Positions 50,382 through 60,400 of a DNA stretch of 64,000 bases are shown here, piece after piece; positions within the stretch are counted from its first letter, which is position 1, and each line of letters begins with the position of its first letter. A program made the position numbers and the translations under genes. The notes under the pieces were generated by a model, which had not been told where the DNA came from, did not search any database, and saw nothing but the letters and a program-made list of their open reading frames with translations. Origin of the DNA: Actinomadura sp. K4S16 (GTDB taxonomy: Bacteria > Actinomycetota > Actinomycetes > Streptosporangiales > Streptosporangiaceae); assembly GCF_008327685.1 (NCBI RefSeq), contig NZ_BDDE01000021.1, forward strand, positions 124,001 through 188,000. Direction: 5' to 3'.

Positions 50382-52057
50382 CGCGTCACCCCCGCGGTCA
50401 GCGAGCGCGAGAACACCTCGTACACGACGTGCGTCACCGCGGCGCGGGCGGCGGCGGAGATGCGGGACATGTCGACCGAACTGCCCGTGGCGAGCTGCCG
50501 GTCGTACGGGACGGACACGACGGGCAGCCCCCACGCGGTGAGCATCTGGTGCGCGCGCTGCAGGTCGGCGCCCACCTGCGGGGCGTGCGACACCATCGCG
50601 ATGACGGTGCGCGGCAGCAGCGCCTGCTGGTTGTTGGAGGAGAACCACTCCAGCGCCCCGCGCGCGCTCAGGGCGCCGTCGACCGTACCCGGGGTGACCA
50701 GGACGAGGCCGTGCGAGCTCGCGATGACACCGCGGTTCACCTCGGTGAGGATTCCCGCGCCGCAGTCGACGACCGTCGCGGAGACGTACCGGCTCACCGC
50801 GCTGAGGGCGGTCTGGAACGTCTCCAGGGTGAACTCCCCCGCGATGCGTCCGTCGCGCGTGGACGACAGCACGTAGAGGCCGTCGGGGGTGCGGGTGAGG
50901 AAGCGCTCCGCCTCCTCGAACGTGTGCGGGTTCTGCGCCGCCAGGTCGAACAGCGACAGCTGCGAGCGGACGCCGAGACGCAGCGGCAGCGAACCCAGCT
51001 CGGCGTCGGCGTCGGCGGCCAGCACCCGGTCGGCGCGGTGCCGGGCCAGCTCCGTCGCGACCATCGCCGCCATCGTCGTCTTGCCCGCGCCGCCGCGCAC
51101 GCTCGCCACCGCGATCTGCCGGGAGCTCGGCACCTGCCGCTGCATCAGGTCGGCGAACGCGGCCCGCTCCCGGGCCTCCCGCCCCCCGCCGCCCATGGCG
51201 TTGCGGACGCCGCGTCCCATGCGGCGGGCGAGGGGGTCGCCGTGCTGGTTCTTGCGGACGAGGTCGTGGGCGGGGATCTGGTGGCCGCCGCCCGCCTGCT
51301 CGGCCGGGACCGGATGGGCCGGCGCCTGGGGTGCGGGAGCTGCGGCGTTCGCGTCCGCCTGCCGGCCGGCGTCGGTGGACGACGGCACCGCGCCGAGGAC
51401 GGGGTTGACCGCCGCCTCCCAGTCGAAGTCGGAACCGATGAGGGGCTCGAGGTGCTCCGGCTGGGCGTGGGCCTGGCCTTCCGCCGTCGGCTGCTCCGCC
51501 GCGGCCTGCTGCGCGGCGGCCTGCTGCGCCGCCGCCTGTTGCGCCGCCGCCTGTTGCGCAGCCGCTTGCTGCGCGGCGGCCTGCTGGGCCGCCGCCTGCT
51601 CGGCTGCCGCGCGCTCGGCCGCTGCTTGCTCAGCGGCTTGCTGAGGGGGCGCTTGTTGGGCCGCCATCGGCTGGGCGAAGGGCGGCGGGGCGGCAGGTTG
51701 CGGGGCGACGGGCTGCTGGGCGGCGGGTTGCGGGGACGGCTCGGAGGGCTGCGGGAGCAGGGGCTGCGGTTCCGGGAGCAGCGGCGCCGGGCCGTCGGGC
51801 GCGTCCTGCCCCGGCTCGACGGGCGCGGCGAACGGCGGCACCTCGGGGGGTGCCGGTGAGGCCGCCTGCACGGGCTGCGGAGCGGGCTGCGGGACGGGCG
51901 CGGCGGCCGGCTGCTGCTCAGGCGCGGGACGGGGCGGCGCCTCCGCCCCCCAGGACCCCTGGGCCGGGCTGTTCGGCGTCGCGTCGAGCATCTGGAATCC
52001 CCGCCGCGATACGCCGATCTCGCGCAGGACCGCGTGCTGCCAGCTGGAGTCGGACAC
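50378..52057 (-). CDS. MinD/ParA-like ATPase with Pro/Ala/Gln-rich N-terminus (EspI-like)
   Basis: The 559-residue protein has about 290 residues of low-complexity Pro/Ala/Gln sequence and then a MinD-type ATPase with deviant Walker A VASVRGGAGKTTMAAMVATE (about residues 314-333), VLAADADAELGSLPLRLGV, the AVVDCGAG-like VVDCGAGILTEVN and VTPGTVDGALSARGALEWF. ESX-1-associated EspI has the same shape: a Pro-rich N-terminus plus a ParA/MinD domain, linked to ATP-dependent control of secretion. The GTG at 52055-52057 is the likely start. It is divergent from the 52278 gene over a 220-base region with no other gene. Confidence 0.85.
   Translation of the reverse strand: MSDSSWQHAVLREIGVSRRGFQMLDATPNSPAQGSWGAEAPPRPAPEQQPAAAPVPQPAPQPVQAASPAPPEVPPFAAPVEPGQDAPDGPAPLLPEPQPLLPQPSEPSPQPAAQQPVAPQPAAPPPFAQPMAAQQAPPQQAAEQAAAERAAAEQAAAQQAAAQQAAAQQAAAQQAAAQQAAAQQAAAEQPTAEGQAHAQPEHLEPLIGSDFDWEAAVNPVLGAVPSSTDAGRQADANAAAPAPQAPAHPVPAEQAGGGHQIPAHDLVRKNQHGDPLARRMGRGVRNAMGGGGREARERAAFADLMQRQVPSSRQIAVASVRGGAGKTTMAAMVATELARHRADRVLAADADAELGSLPLRLGVRSQLSLFDLAAQNPHTFEEAERFLTRTPDGLYVLSSTRDGRIAGEFTLETFQTALSAVSRYVSATVVDCGAGILTEVNRGVIASSHGLVLVTPGTVDGALSARGALEWFSSNNQQALLPRTVIAMVSHAPQVGADLQRAHQMLTAWGLPVVSVPYDRQLATGSSVDMSRISAAARAAVTHVVYEVFSRSLTAGVTR
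51491..51640. repeat. 15-bp tandem repeat coding for QQAAA units
   Basis: About eight to ten near-identical 15-base units encode (Q/E)QAAA repeats in the N-terminus of the MinD/EspI-like protein. Units differ mainly at third positions, so the array is old enough to have drifted but could still vary in number by slippage. Confidence 0.7.
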
Positions 52058-52277
52058 CTGCCTCCCCTCTCACCGGCAAGCCTACGAGACACTCGTCACC
52101 GCACGCACCGAGACCGGATGCATGACCCATCCGTCACAGCCTAGGAGCCATACCTCATCAGGGTTTCATCGGCACGATGACCTGCATATGGGAAATCTGC
52201 CATGAAATCCCCAGGTCCCTCCCGTAGTCTGGCCGGATCTCAGTCGGCACCCCGCACGTGAACCGCCCGGAGCGAGC

Positions 52278-53099
52278 ATGAACCCCCCACCTTGGCCCGG
52301 TCAGCCGTCCGGCGGGCCGGGATACCCGCCGCCCGGCGGGCCTGTCGGCCCGCCCCCGCCGCCGATGGCCGGCGGCCCCGGCTTCCCTCCCCCGCCCCCG
52401 CCGCGCGGCGGCGCCAGCACGCTCGTGTGGCTGCTCCTCGTCGGCTCGGTGCTGGCCGTGGCCATCGTGGGCACGGTCGCCGTCCTCGTGTTCGGCGACG
52501 ACGACAAGGAACCGGCCCGGACGCTCTCGCTGCCGTCCACGACGCGCCTGCCGACCCTCGAATCGACGACGGAACCGACGACGCAGCCGACGCCCACCCG
52601 TTCCAGCGGCGGGGCGGTCGACCCGTCCGGCGTGCTGAGCCGGACGATCACGACGGCGAAGGGGAACGTGTTCACGCAGGCGGGGACCCGCACCGAGTCG
52701 TGCACCACCCGCGCGAACTCCGTGCTGCTGCCCGCGCTGCGCCGGCACCCCTGCGTCGGGAGCATGTACTCGGCCGTCTACGCCAACCCGTCAAAGAAGA
52801 TCATCACGTCGGTCTCGATCCTGAAGTTCGCCACCTCGACGGACGCGTCCATCGTCAAGGGCTACACGAACCAGGAGGGCTGGCCGAAGCTGCTGACCCC
52901 CTCGGACGCCAGCGGGCTTCCGCAGCCGAAGGCCGACCCCGCGTACTGGACGCGGACCTGGGCCCAGGGCTCCACGGTCGTCTACGCCCAGTCGTACTGG
53001 TCCAACGGCGGCCCGACCGGCGGCCGCACGGGCAGCGTCTTCGCGACCGCCGGGGAGCTCGGCGTCGAGGTCACCAACACGCTGCTGTGGAGCAACTGA
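52278..53099 (+). CDS. Pro-rich single-pass membrane protein, possibly ESX-associated
   Basis: The 273-residue protein has a Pro/Gly-rich cytoplasmic N-terminus (PPPPPMAGGPGFPPPPPPRG), one span (LVWLLLVGSVLAVAIVGTVAVLVF, about residues 49-72), a Thr/Pro-rich linker and a compact external domain of about 170 residues with two conserved-looking Cys (ESCTTRANSVL and RRHPCVGSMYS) that could form a disulfide. No family is recognised. Its shape resembles the many membrane-anchored accessory proteins of actinobacterial secretion loci. ATG at 52278; the end converges on 53127. Confidence 0.75.
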   Translation: MNPPPWPGQPSGGPGYPPPGGPVGPPPPPMAGGPGFPPPPPPRGGASTLVWLLLVGSVLAVAIVGTVAVLVFGDDDKEPARTLSLPSTTRLPTLESTTEPTTQPTPTRSSGGAVDPSGVLSRTITTAKGNVFTQAGTRTESCTTRANSVLLPALRRHPCVGSMYSAVYANPSKKIITSVSILKFATSTDASIVKGYTNQEGWPKLLTPSDASGLPQPKADPAYWTRTWAQGSTVVYAQSYWSNGGPTGGRTGSVFATAGELGVEVTNTLLWSN

Positions 53100-53108
53100 T
53101 CGCGGGCC

Positions 53109-53136
53109 GGGCGGCGCGCCTCGGCGTCAGCCGCCC
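53109..53136. terminator. Terminator-like hairpin between convergent genes
   Basis: A perfect 7-bp stem (GGGCGGC / GCCGCCC) with a 14-base loop follows the stop at 53099 and overlaps the end of the convergent gene. It may terminate the rightward transcript. Stem length is modest. Confidence 0.4.
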
Positions 53137-53570
53137 TGCCCCGGCTCCTCGCCGTCCTGCTCGGCCTGCCGGGCCTGCGCAGCCCTCGCCTGCTTGCGGG
53201 CGAGGGACGACTCGTACGCGGCCAGCATCCGCTCCCCGCCGGGACGCATCTCGAACCGGATGCCCCGATCGCCCTCGTAGGGATTCCGGTGGTCGAACCC
53301 ACCGCGGTAAATCTCGTCCGGCACCCGCTCGGGGAAGGCGTCGCAGTAGGGGATCCAGCGGTCGAGCGACGTCTGCGCGCCAGGGTTGGACCTCTTCTGC
53401 AGGCGCACGCACGCGTCACAGATGTTCGGCCTCCTGCGCATCGTTCGCCACACCCCTCCAAGGTCGTCCTCTGGGATCGCGCGGCGCACCGCGCGGTCCC
53501 CGAAGTGTTCCACAAGCCAGGGTTCCACAGGGCGGACGGCTTCCGGCGGCATCGTGCGACGTCCGAGCAC
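53127..53570 (-). CDS. Hypothetical protein with CxxC motif
   Basis: The 147-residue protein has EDDLGGVWRTMRRRPNICDACVRLQKRS, in which CDAC may bind metal or form a disulfide, then SLDRWIPYCDAFPERVPDEI and a charged helical tail (RMLAAYESSLARKQARAAQA). No family is recognised. GTG at 53568-53570 or ATG at 53550-53552 could start it. It is the only leftward gene between the ESX accessory genes and the toxin operon. The 138 bases to its right are relatively AT-rich and should contain the promoter of the toxin operon. Confidence 0.65.
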   Translation of the reverse strand: MLGRRTMPPEAVRPVEPWLVEHFGDRAVRRAIPEDDLGGVWRTMRRRPNICDACVRLQKRSNPGAQTSLDRWIPYCDAFPERVPDEIYRGGFDHRNPYEGDRGIRFEMRPGGERMLAAYESSLARKQARAAQARQAEQDGEEPGQGG

Positions 53571-53708
53571 TGCATGGCAATCACGGACAGTCCGGAACAG
53601 GTTGCGAAATCCACATTGAAACCCCTATAAATGATCAATCCCTGTGTGTACCTGTGATCGTGCGCGGTCGCGGGCTCTTGCAAGCTCCCGACGAACAGAG
53701 GGGTGCCT

Positions 53709-54110
53709 GTGCGCGCTGAATGGCAGGCGCATATCGACGAGCTCCTGCAGACGTACCAGGAGAAGCGCCGGCAGATCCAGGACATGCAGTCCAAGCTGGA
53801 GGCGATCGAGGCCGAGGCGGAGGCCGCCGACGGCATGGTGAAGGTGAAGGTCGACCGGCAGGGCCGGCTGACCTCCCTCGAACTCGACCCGCGCGTGCAG
53901 CGCAAGCTCGGCTCCGCGGAGCTCGCCGAAGCGATCATGGAGGCGTCCCGGGACGCGCAGGCGCAGGTCGTCGAGCAGATGCGCGCGGCGATGCGGGGAC
54001 TCGCGCCGGAGGGCGCCGCGGAGGGCGGCGTCGACTTCGGCAAGCTGCTGCCGGAGCGGCCGGACGACTTCGACGCGATCCGCGAGCGGCTCGGAATCCC
54101 GCCGCGATGA
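53709..54110 (+). CDS. YbaB/EbfC-family protein of the ESX toxin operon
   Basis: The protein is about 133 residues with an N-terminal helical part (HIDELLQTYQEKRRQIQDM, then KLEAIEAEAEAADGMVKVKV) and a strand-helix core (DRQGRLTSLELDPRVQRKLG, then AELAEAIMEASRDAQAQ) that matches the YbaB/EbfC nucleoid-associated fold. In Actinobacteria such proteins often precede WXG100 genes and toxin genes, where they may serve as ESX-type chaperones or secretion partners rather than DNA-binding proteins. GTG 53709 has GAGGGG at good spacing; GTG 53703 is an alternative. The stop overlaps the next ATG (ATGA). Confidence 0.82.
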   Translation: MRAEWQAHIDELLQTYQEKRRQIQDMQSKLEAIEAEAEAADGMVKVKVDRQGRLTSLELDPRVQRKLGSAELAEAIMEASRDAQAQVVEQMRAAMRGLAPEGAAEGGVDFGKLLPERPDDFDAIRERLGIPPR

Positions 54111-54409
54111 CCTACGAGTACCTCGAGGTCGACACAGAGGAGCTCAAGCGCGCGGGCAAGGGCTTCCACGACGGCGCGACGCAGCTCAAGGCGATCTACG
54201 ACCGGCTCAACTCCGCGCTCATGGCCGAGGGCGAGTGCTGGGGCTCCGACGAGACCGGCAAGACGTTCGCCGAGGGCTACAAGGAGCCGAGTACGAGCGT
54301 CCTGGAGTCGTTCCCCAAGCTCAAGGACGGCCTGGAAGGCATCAAGAAGGGTGTCGACCAGATGGCCAAGACCTACAAGCAGGCAGAGGACGCCTCGAGG
54401 CTGAAGTGA
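54107..54409 (+). CDS. WXG100-family (ESAT-6-like) protein
   Basis: The 100-residue protein has the length and helix-turn-helix hairpin of WXG100 proteins. The turn carries WG in GECWGSDETGKTFAEGY, with amphipathic helices on either side (LKRAGKGFHDGATQLKAIYD and LKDGLEGIKKGVDQMAKTYK). It is translationally coupled to the YbaB-like gene upstream (ATGA) and followed after seven bases by the giant toxin. This resembles the M. tuberculosis esxF-esxE-cpnT arrangement, in which small Esx proteins accompany a toxin through type VII secretion. It is probably the secretion partner of the giant protein. Confidence 0.88.
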   Translation: MTYEYLEVDTEELKRAGKGFHDGATQLKAIYDRLNSALMAEGECWGSDETGKTFAEGYKEPSTSVLESFPKLKDGLEGIKKGVDQMAKTYKQAEDASRLK

Positions 54410-54416
54410 GCTGATC

Positions 54417-57400
54417 GTGGGTCTTGAAATCCCAGAACCGGTCCAGTGGCTGTCCTGGATCATCGGTTCCGACTGGCCTGAGGGCGACGAGACGGCCATG
54501 CGCCGCGCCGCCGAGGCGTGGCGCACCGCCGGCACCGAGATCAACGAGCTGATCGAGGACCTCAACCAGACGGCGGGCGACGTGCGCGCCGCGCTCGACA
54601 GCGGCGCGGCCGAGGAGTTCGGCAAGAAGTGGGACCAGTGGGTCTCCACCGATCCGCAGATCCTGACGAAGCTCGTCGAGTCGTGCGGGCAGCTCGGCGA
54701 GACGCTGGACGGCGGCGCGCTCGACATCGAGTACGCGAAGTACATGTTCATCGCGCTGCTGATCATCACGGCGATCGAGATCGCCTATCTGATCGCGGCG
54801 GCGTTCGCGACGTTCGGCGCGTCCACCGCGGCCATCCCCGCCGTGGAGGCCGGGGCCCAGGTCGCGTCCAGGACCATCTTCCAGCGGCTGCTGGAGTGGC
54901 TGAGCCAGCGGTTCCTCGGCGCCGTCCTCAAGGGCGCCGTGGTCGGCGCGCTCCAGGGGGGCGGGCTGGACCTGCTCGTCCAGGGCGTCCAGATCGCGCA
55001 GGGCAACCGCGACGGCGTCGACTGGAAGAAGACCGGCTCCGCCACCCTCGACGGCGCGATCGGCGGCGCCATCTCCGGCGGCATCGGCCACGGCATGGGC
55101 AAGGTCCCCGGCCTGAACGGCCCCGCCGACACCGCGCTCGGCGGCATGGCCAAGGGCATGGTGCGCGACGGCGTGTCCGAGGCCGTCAGCGGCGTGGCCG
55201 GCACGGTCGCCACCGCCGCCGTGCACGGCGACCCGCTGACCTGGGACTCCATCGCCAAGGGCGCCACGTCCGGCGCGTTCGGCGGCGCCGTCGGCGGCGG
55301 CAAGGACGGGCTCAACGAGTACAACTCACACGTTCCCGGCGCCAACCCGCCGAACCCGAGCACGCCGCCGACCCCGACGAACGACCCGGCCCCCACGCCC
55401 TCCCACACCCCCTCGCCGTCCACCGGCGGCGGTGACGGCGGCGGAGGCGGCAACGGCGGCGGAGGCGGTTCCCACTCCAACTCAGGCGGTTCCCACTCCA
55501 ACTCCGGTGGCGGGGGCGGCGGCTCCAACACCGGCGGCGGAGGCGGTGGTGGATCCCACTCCGGCGGGGGCGGAGGCGGCGGCGGGTCGCACTCCGGCGG
55601 TGGCGGGGGCGGCGGCTCCCACTACGGCGGCGATGGCGGCGGCGGGGGCGGAGGCAACCGCATCGCCACGCTTCTCGGCGACACCGGCGGCGGAGGCGGC
55701 GGCGGGGCTTCCCTGGCCTCCGCCGGCGGCGACGGCGGCGGGGCGTCCTCGGGCGGCGGGCCCGGCGGCGGCTCGGGCGGCGGCCTCGGCGGCAACCCGT
55801 CCGGATTCGGCGGCTCGTCCCCGTCCGGCGGCGGTCCTGTCGGCGGGGGCGCGGTCGGCGGCGGTCCCGCAGGCGGCGGCGCGGCTCCCGGCGGTATGGC
55901 CCCCGTGGGCGGCAGTGCTCCCATGGGCGGCGGCGCAGCCCCGGGTGGCGCGGCCCCCGGTGGCGGGGGCGCAACCGGCGGAGGCTCGACCGGCGGCGGT
56001 TCCTCCTCGGCAGGCGGCTCTTCGTCCTCCTCGCCGAGTGGCGGCGGCTCGTCCGCGAGCAGTGGCGGCGGCACGGGTTCGGGCGGCGCGCCCGGCGGGG
56101 GCTCCGGCACCCGCGGCGGCTCCACGACCCCGAGCGGCGGCACTTCCACGCAAGGCGGCGGCTCGTCCTCTCCGGGCGACACCTCGACCACCCCGCACGG
56201 CGGCACCTCGGACGGCGCTTCGTCCCCGGACACGGGCTCGCCGACGCCAGGTGGCGGGGAGCCGACTCCGCACTCGGGTTCGTCCAGCCCCAGCGAAAAC
56301 ACGGCACCATCCCAGCCCGCCTCGTCGCCCACCGGAGACGGCTCGACCACCCCGCACGACGGCTCGACCACCCCCGGCGACGGCACGTCCGCACCCCACG
56401 ACGGCACGGCCACCCCCGGTGACGGCTCAACGACCCCGCACGACGGCTCCGCCACCCCCGGAGACGGCACCTCTACGCCCGGCGACGGCTCGACCACCCC
56501 GCACGACGGTTCGACCACGCCCGGAGACGGCACGTCCGCACCCCACGACGGCACGGCCACGCCCGGAGACGGGACGTCGGCACCCCACGACGGCTCCTCC
56601 ACCCCCGGAGACGGCACTTCCACGCCTGGGGACGGCACGTCCTCCCCGCAGCCGGGGGCGTCCAGCCCGGGTGATGGGACGTCCACGCCGCCTCCCGGCT
56701 CGTCCACTCCTGGCGATGGCACGTCTACGCCGCCTTCCGGAAGCTCCGCTTCTCCCGAGCCGACGGCCGGAGGCGCGCCGACGCCTACCGGGTCCCCGTC
56801 GCCGACCCGCAGCGAAGGGAACGCGAGCACGCCCGGCGGCGAGACTCGCACTCCCGCAAGCAGCGACCCCGCGTCCGGCGACCCGGCGAGGGGCACCACA
56901 CCTGGCGACGGCACCGTTCCCCATGACGGCACCACGCCTAGCGGCGGTGCGACGCCCGGCGATGGCGCGACACCGCCCGGCGATGCTCCGGCGCCCGGTG
57001 GCGAGGGCACGAACACCGCGTCCGACGCGGACCCGCGCGCCTCCGAGGGGTCCACCGATCCGCAGGACGCCATGGCGCGGCCTGAGGACGGTTCCAACGG
57101 GGGGCCCGGCTTCGTGGCCATGCCGATCATGCCGATGGGCACGATGGGCGGACCGGCCGGAACGGCATCCCCGGGCGGCGTGCGCCCGCCTTCGGGCGGC
57201 GGTGGGACGGGGCGGACGCCCGCGTCCTCGTCTCCGTCGTCGCCGCGGCCGTCCGAGCGTCCGGGCGGGGACGGCGGTCCGCCGCTGGAGTCTCCGCGTC
57301 CCAAGCAGGAGTCCTACGACCCCTCGGACCCGGGCTCGCAGCCGAAGCCGGCGCCGATCGAGAACGTGGACGACCAGGGCGTCGTCCGCAACGAGCAGAC

Positions 57401-60400
57401 ACCGCCGCACGACGAGACCTCCCAGCCGGACGAGGAAGCGCCGCACAAGAAGGAGGCCGGCGACGGCAGCACGCCGGACGACGGCACTTCCGGCGACGGC
57501 TCGTCCAACGAGGACGGCTCGTCCGACAAGTCGCAGGACCTCGCGGACGCCGAGCAGCAGACGCGGGACATCCTCTCCCAGTTCGGCGACGACGCGCCCA
57601 CCGTGGACTTCACGTCCAGCCCGATCGACCCGGCCGCGGTGCACGAGGTCAACAACGCCATCCAGCAGCTCGCGGCGGACTACCCGAGCACGATGCAGGG
57701 CCTGACCCACATCGGTTCGGAGGACTTCAACCAGTCGCTCGGGCCGGGCAACGACGACGTCCTCGCCTACGCGACCCCCGAGTCCAACAGCCCCGGCATC
57801 TACCTCAACGAGGACGCGTTCGGGGACAACGCCGCGCGCGCCGAGGACGGCGCCGACGAGGAGGCGACCGGGTTCACCGTGCCCGGCGGCGGCTCGACGG
57901 AGGGCGTCTTCACCCACGAGTTCGGGCACCACCTCGCGGAGCAACTGCTCAACGACCCGGGGATGCTCTCGGACCTGAACCGGGCCGTCTCCAACGCGCT
58001 CGGCGTCCCTTACGACGCGACGCAGCCGCACGACGCGGCCACGCAGCAGCGCGTCGAGAACGCCCTGTCCGGCTACGGGTCCGGCGATCCCCACGAGATG
58101 ATGGCGGAGGCGTTCACCGAGTACCGCCTCGCCGAGAACCCCCGTGCGCTCGCCCAGGCCATCGGCCAGGTCATGGACCAGCACCTCGGGGCCAACGGCA
58201 CCCAGGCGCCGAACGGCACGACGAACGGCGGCGGCTCCACCACGTCCCAGAACCCGGACGGCGGCGGCGCGCCGGACGGCAACACGTCAACGAACGAGGG
58301 GCAGCCTCACCCCAAGGAGAGCCAGCCGGGCTCGGACGAGACCCAGCCCCGTCCCGACGAAGGCCGAACGCCCACCGACCAGAACCAGCCTCTCGGTGAG
58401 GACGGACAACCGCGCCCGGACAGCCAGGCTCAGCCCCGCCCGGACGAAGGCCGGCCGGGTGCGGACAACGGCGGCCAGACGCGGAACGACGAGGGACCGG
58501 GCCGCACCGACGAGAACCCGCCCGGCGAGGACGGACGCACGCCCGCAGAGGGCGAAACCCGCCCCCGCACCGACGACGGCCGACCGCGCGCCGACGACGA
58601 AGGGCGACCCCGCACCGAGGACGGCCGGCCCCGCACGGACGACGGCCGACCGCGCAGCGACAGCGAAGGTCAACCGCGGGCCGATGAAGGGCAGCCGCGG
58701 GCGCGGGACGGGCAGCCGCACGATCCCGCCGACGGGCCGCGGCCGCGCCACGACGCGCCGAGCGGCCTGCCGGACCATCTGCACGACGCCTGGCGGAACA
58801 GCGCCGAGACCCCGGCGGGACGGGCCCTCTACGGACCCGACGAGCCGCACATGCGGGGGGCGGCGGGAATGGTGCCGCCCGACCCTGCGGGCCGGTTCGT
58901 CCTCGACGCGCACGGCAACCGCGACGGCGTGATCGTCGGGGACCGGCCGATGAACGCGGCGGACCTCGCGTCGCTGGTCCGCAGCGACCCGAACTGGAAC
59001 GGGCGCGACCTGCTCCTGCTGTCCAACAACAGCGGGGACGGGCGCTTCGCCGCCGACCTCGCGCAGCACCTCGGGGTCCGCGTCACGGCCCCGACGGGGG
59101 CGGTCGACCTCAACGCGCACGGCCGCCCGGAGTCGTCGGGCTGGGCAATCCACGACCGGGACGGCAGCGAGGTCGCGCCCGACCCGGTGCGCCGCTTCCC
59201 CAGCAACGACGAAGGCCAGTGGTACGGCGACAACCGTCTCGGGGACCAGTTCCGGAGCCTGCCGCCGCACCTGCAGAACGCGCTGTACCAGTACACCGTC
59301 CAGTCGATGCCGAACGCGTTCCTGCGGCCGGGCGCCGACCTGCAAGGCGCGCTGAACCACTGGCAGGGCGAGTTCAACAGGGCCTGGGCGCTGGCCGGGA
59401 TGAACGACGGCAGGACCCTCCCGTCGGTGGGAGACCTCGAGCGCTGGTCGTCGCACCCGAACCTCACCCCGGAGCAGCGCGCCCTGATCGACGACGTGCT
59501 GCTGTCCGACGACCCGGAGGCCCGCCTGGGCCAGATCGGCAAGGACGCGGGCTACTGGTCGTTCCTGAACCAGTACTTCGGTGAGACGCCCACCCTGGAC
59601 GCCTTCAACCAGCGCATCGGCGAGCTCGACCAGGCGCTGAACCAGCCTCTCCCGGAGCCCGTGCAGACCGAGCGCGGCCTGCACGACGTGAGCTTCATGC
59701 GCCTCCCGGACGGCACGGCGCTCGGCCCGCGCGACGCGCACCTGCTCGTCGGCACGATCCAGCACGAGCCCGCGTACATGTCGACGTCGCTCGGACACGA
59801 TCCCGCCGTCGTCGACAACAGCCCGTTCAGCTACCGGATCCACATGGACCTGCCGGAGGGCTCGCACGGCGTCTGGATGGGGCGCAACAGCGCCTTCTCG
59901 GACCAGCGCGAGCTCATCCTTCCGCGCGGCACCCAGTACCAGATCACCCATGTGGACACCAACGCCCGGGACGCCGACGGGAACCCCATCGTCGAGATCC
60001 GCGCCACGGTGATCCCGCCGGGAGCCCCCGCCCCCGACCCGCTCAGCGCCGGCAACGTCGCCGCCCCGCACAGCACCAGCCCGGCCTGGGCGGGCGCGCC
60101 ACCGAACCCCGGCCCGTCGCCCACCCCTGGGCCTTCGCCGCACCCTGGGACGCCGCCGAACACCGGGTCGTCCGGCCCTGGCTCGTCCCACCCAGGGCCG
60201 CCGCCGCGCTTCCGCTCCACGCCGCCCGCCGACCCGGGCACCACCCCGTCATCCGGGACGTCCGGCGGGAACGAACCGGCGCCACGCGGTGCCAACCCGT
60301 CCGATCCCGCCAACCCCGGCGCGGCACCGCGCCCCGACACCGACGGCCCTGCGGCACGCGCCGAGACCAACCCCGCCGCACGGGGAGGCGAAGGACCCGC

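Noticed and set aside
55432..60370. Several long frames on both strands inside the giant toxin region (Pro/Arg/Ala- or Gly/Val-rich)
   Set aside because: They are shadows of repetitive Gly/Thr/Pro/Asp coding sequence; only the frame from 54417 contains enzyme motifs and stays open throughout.
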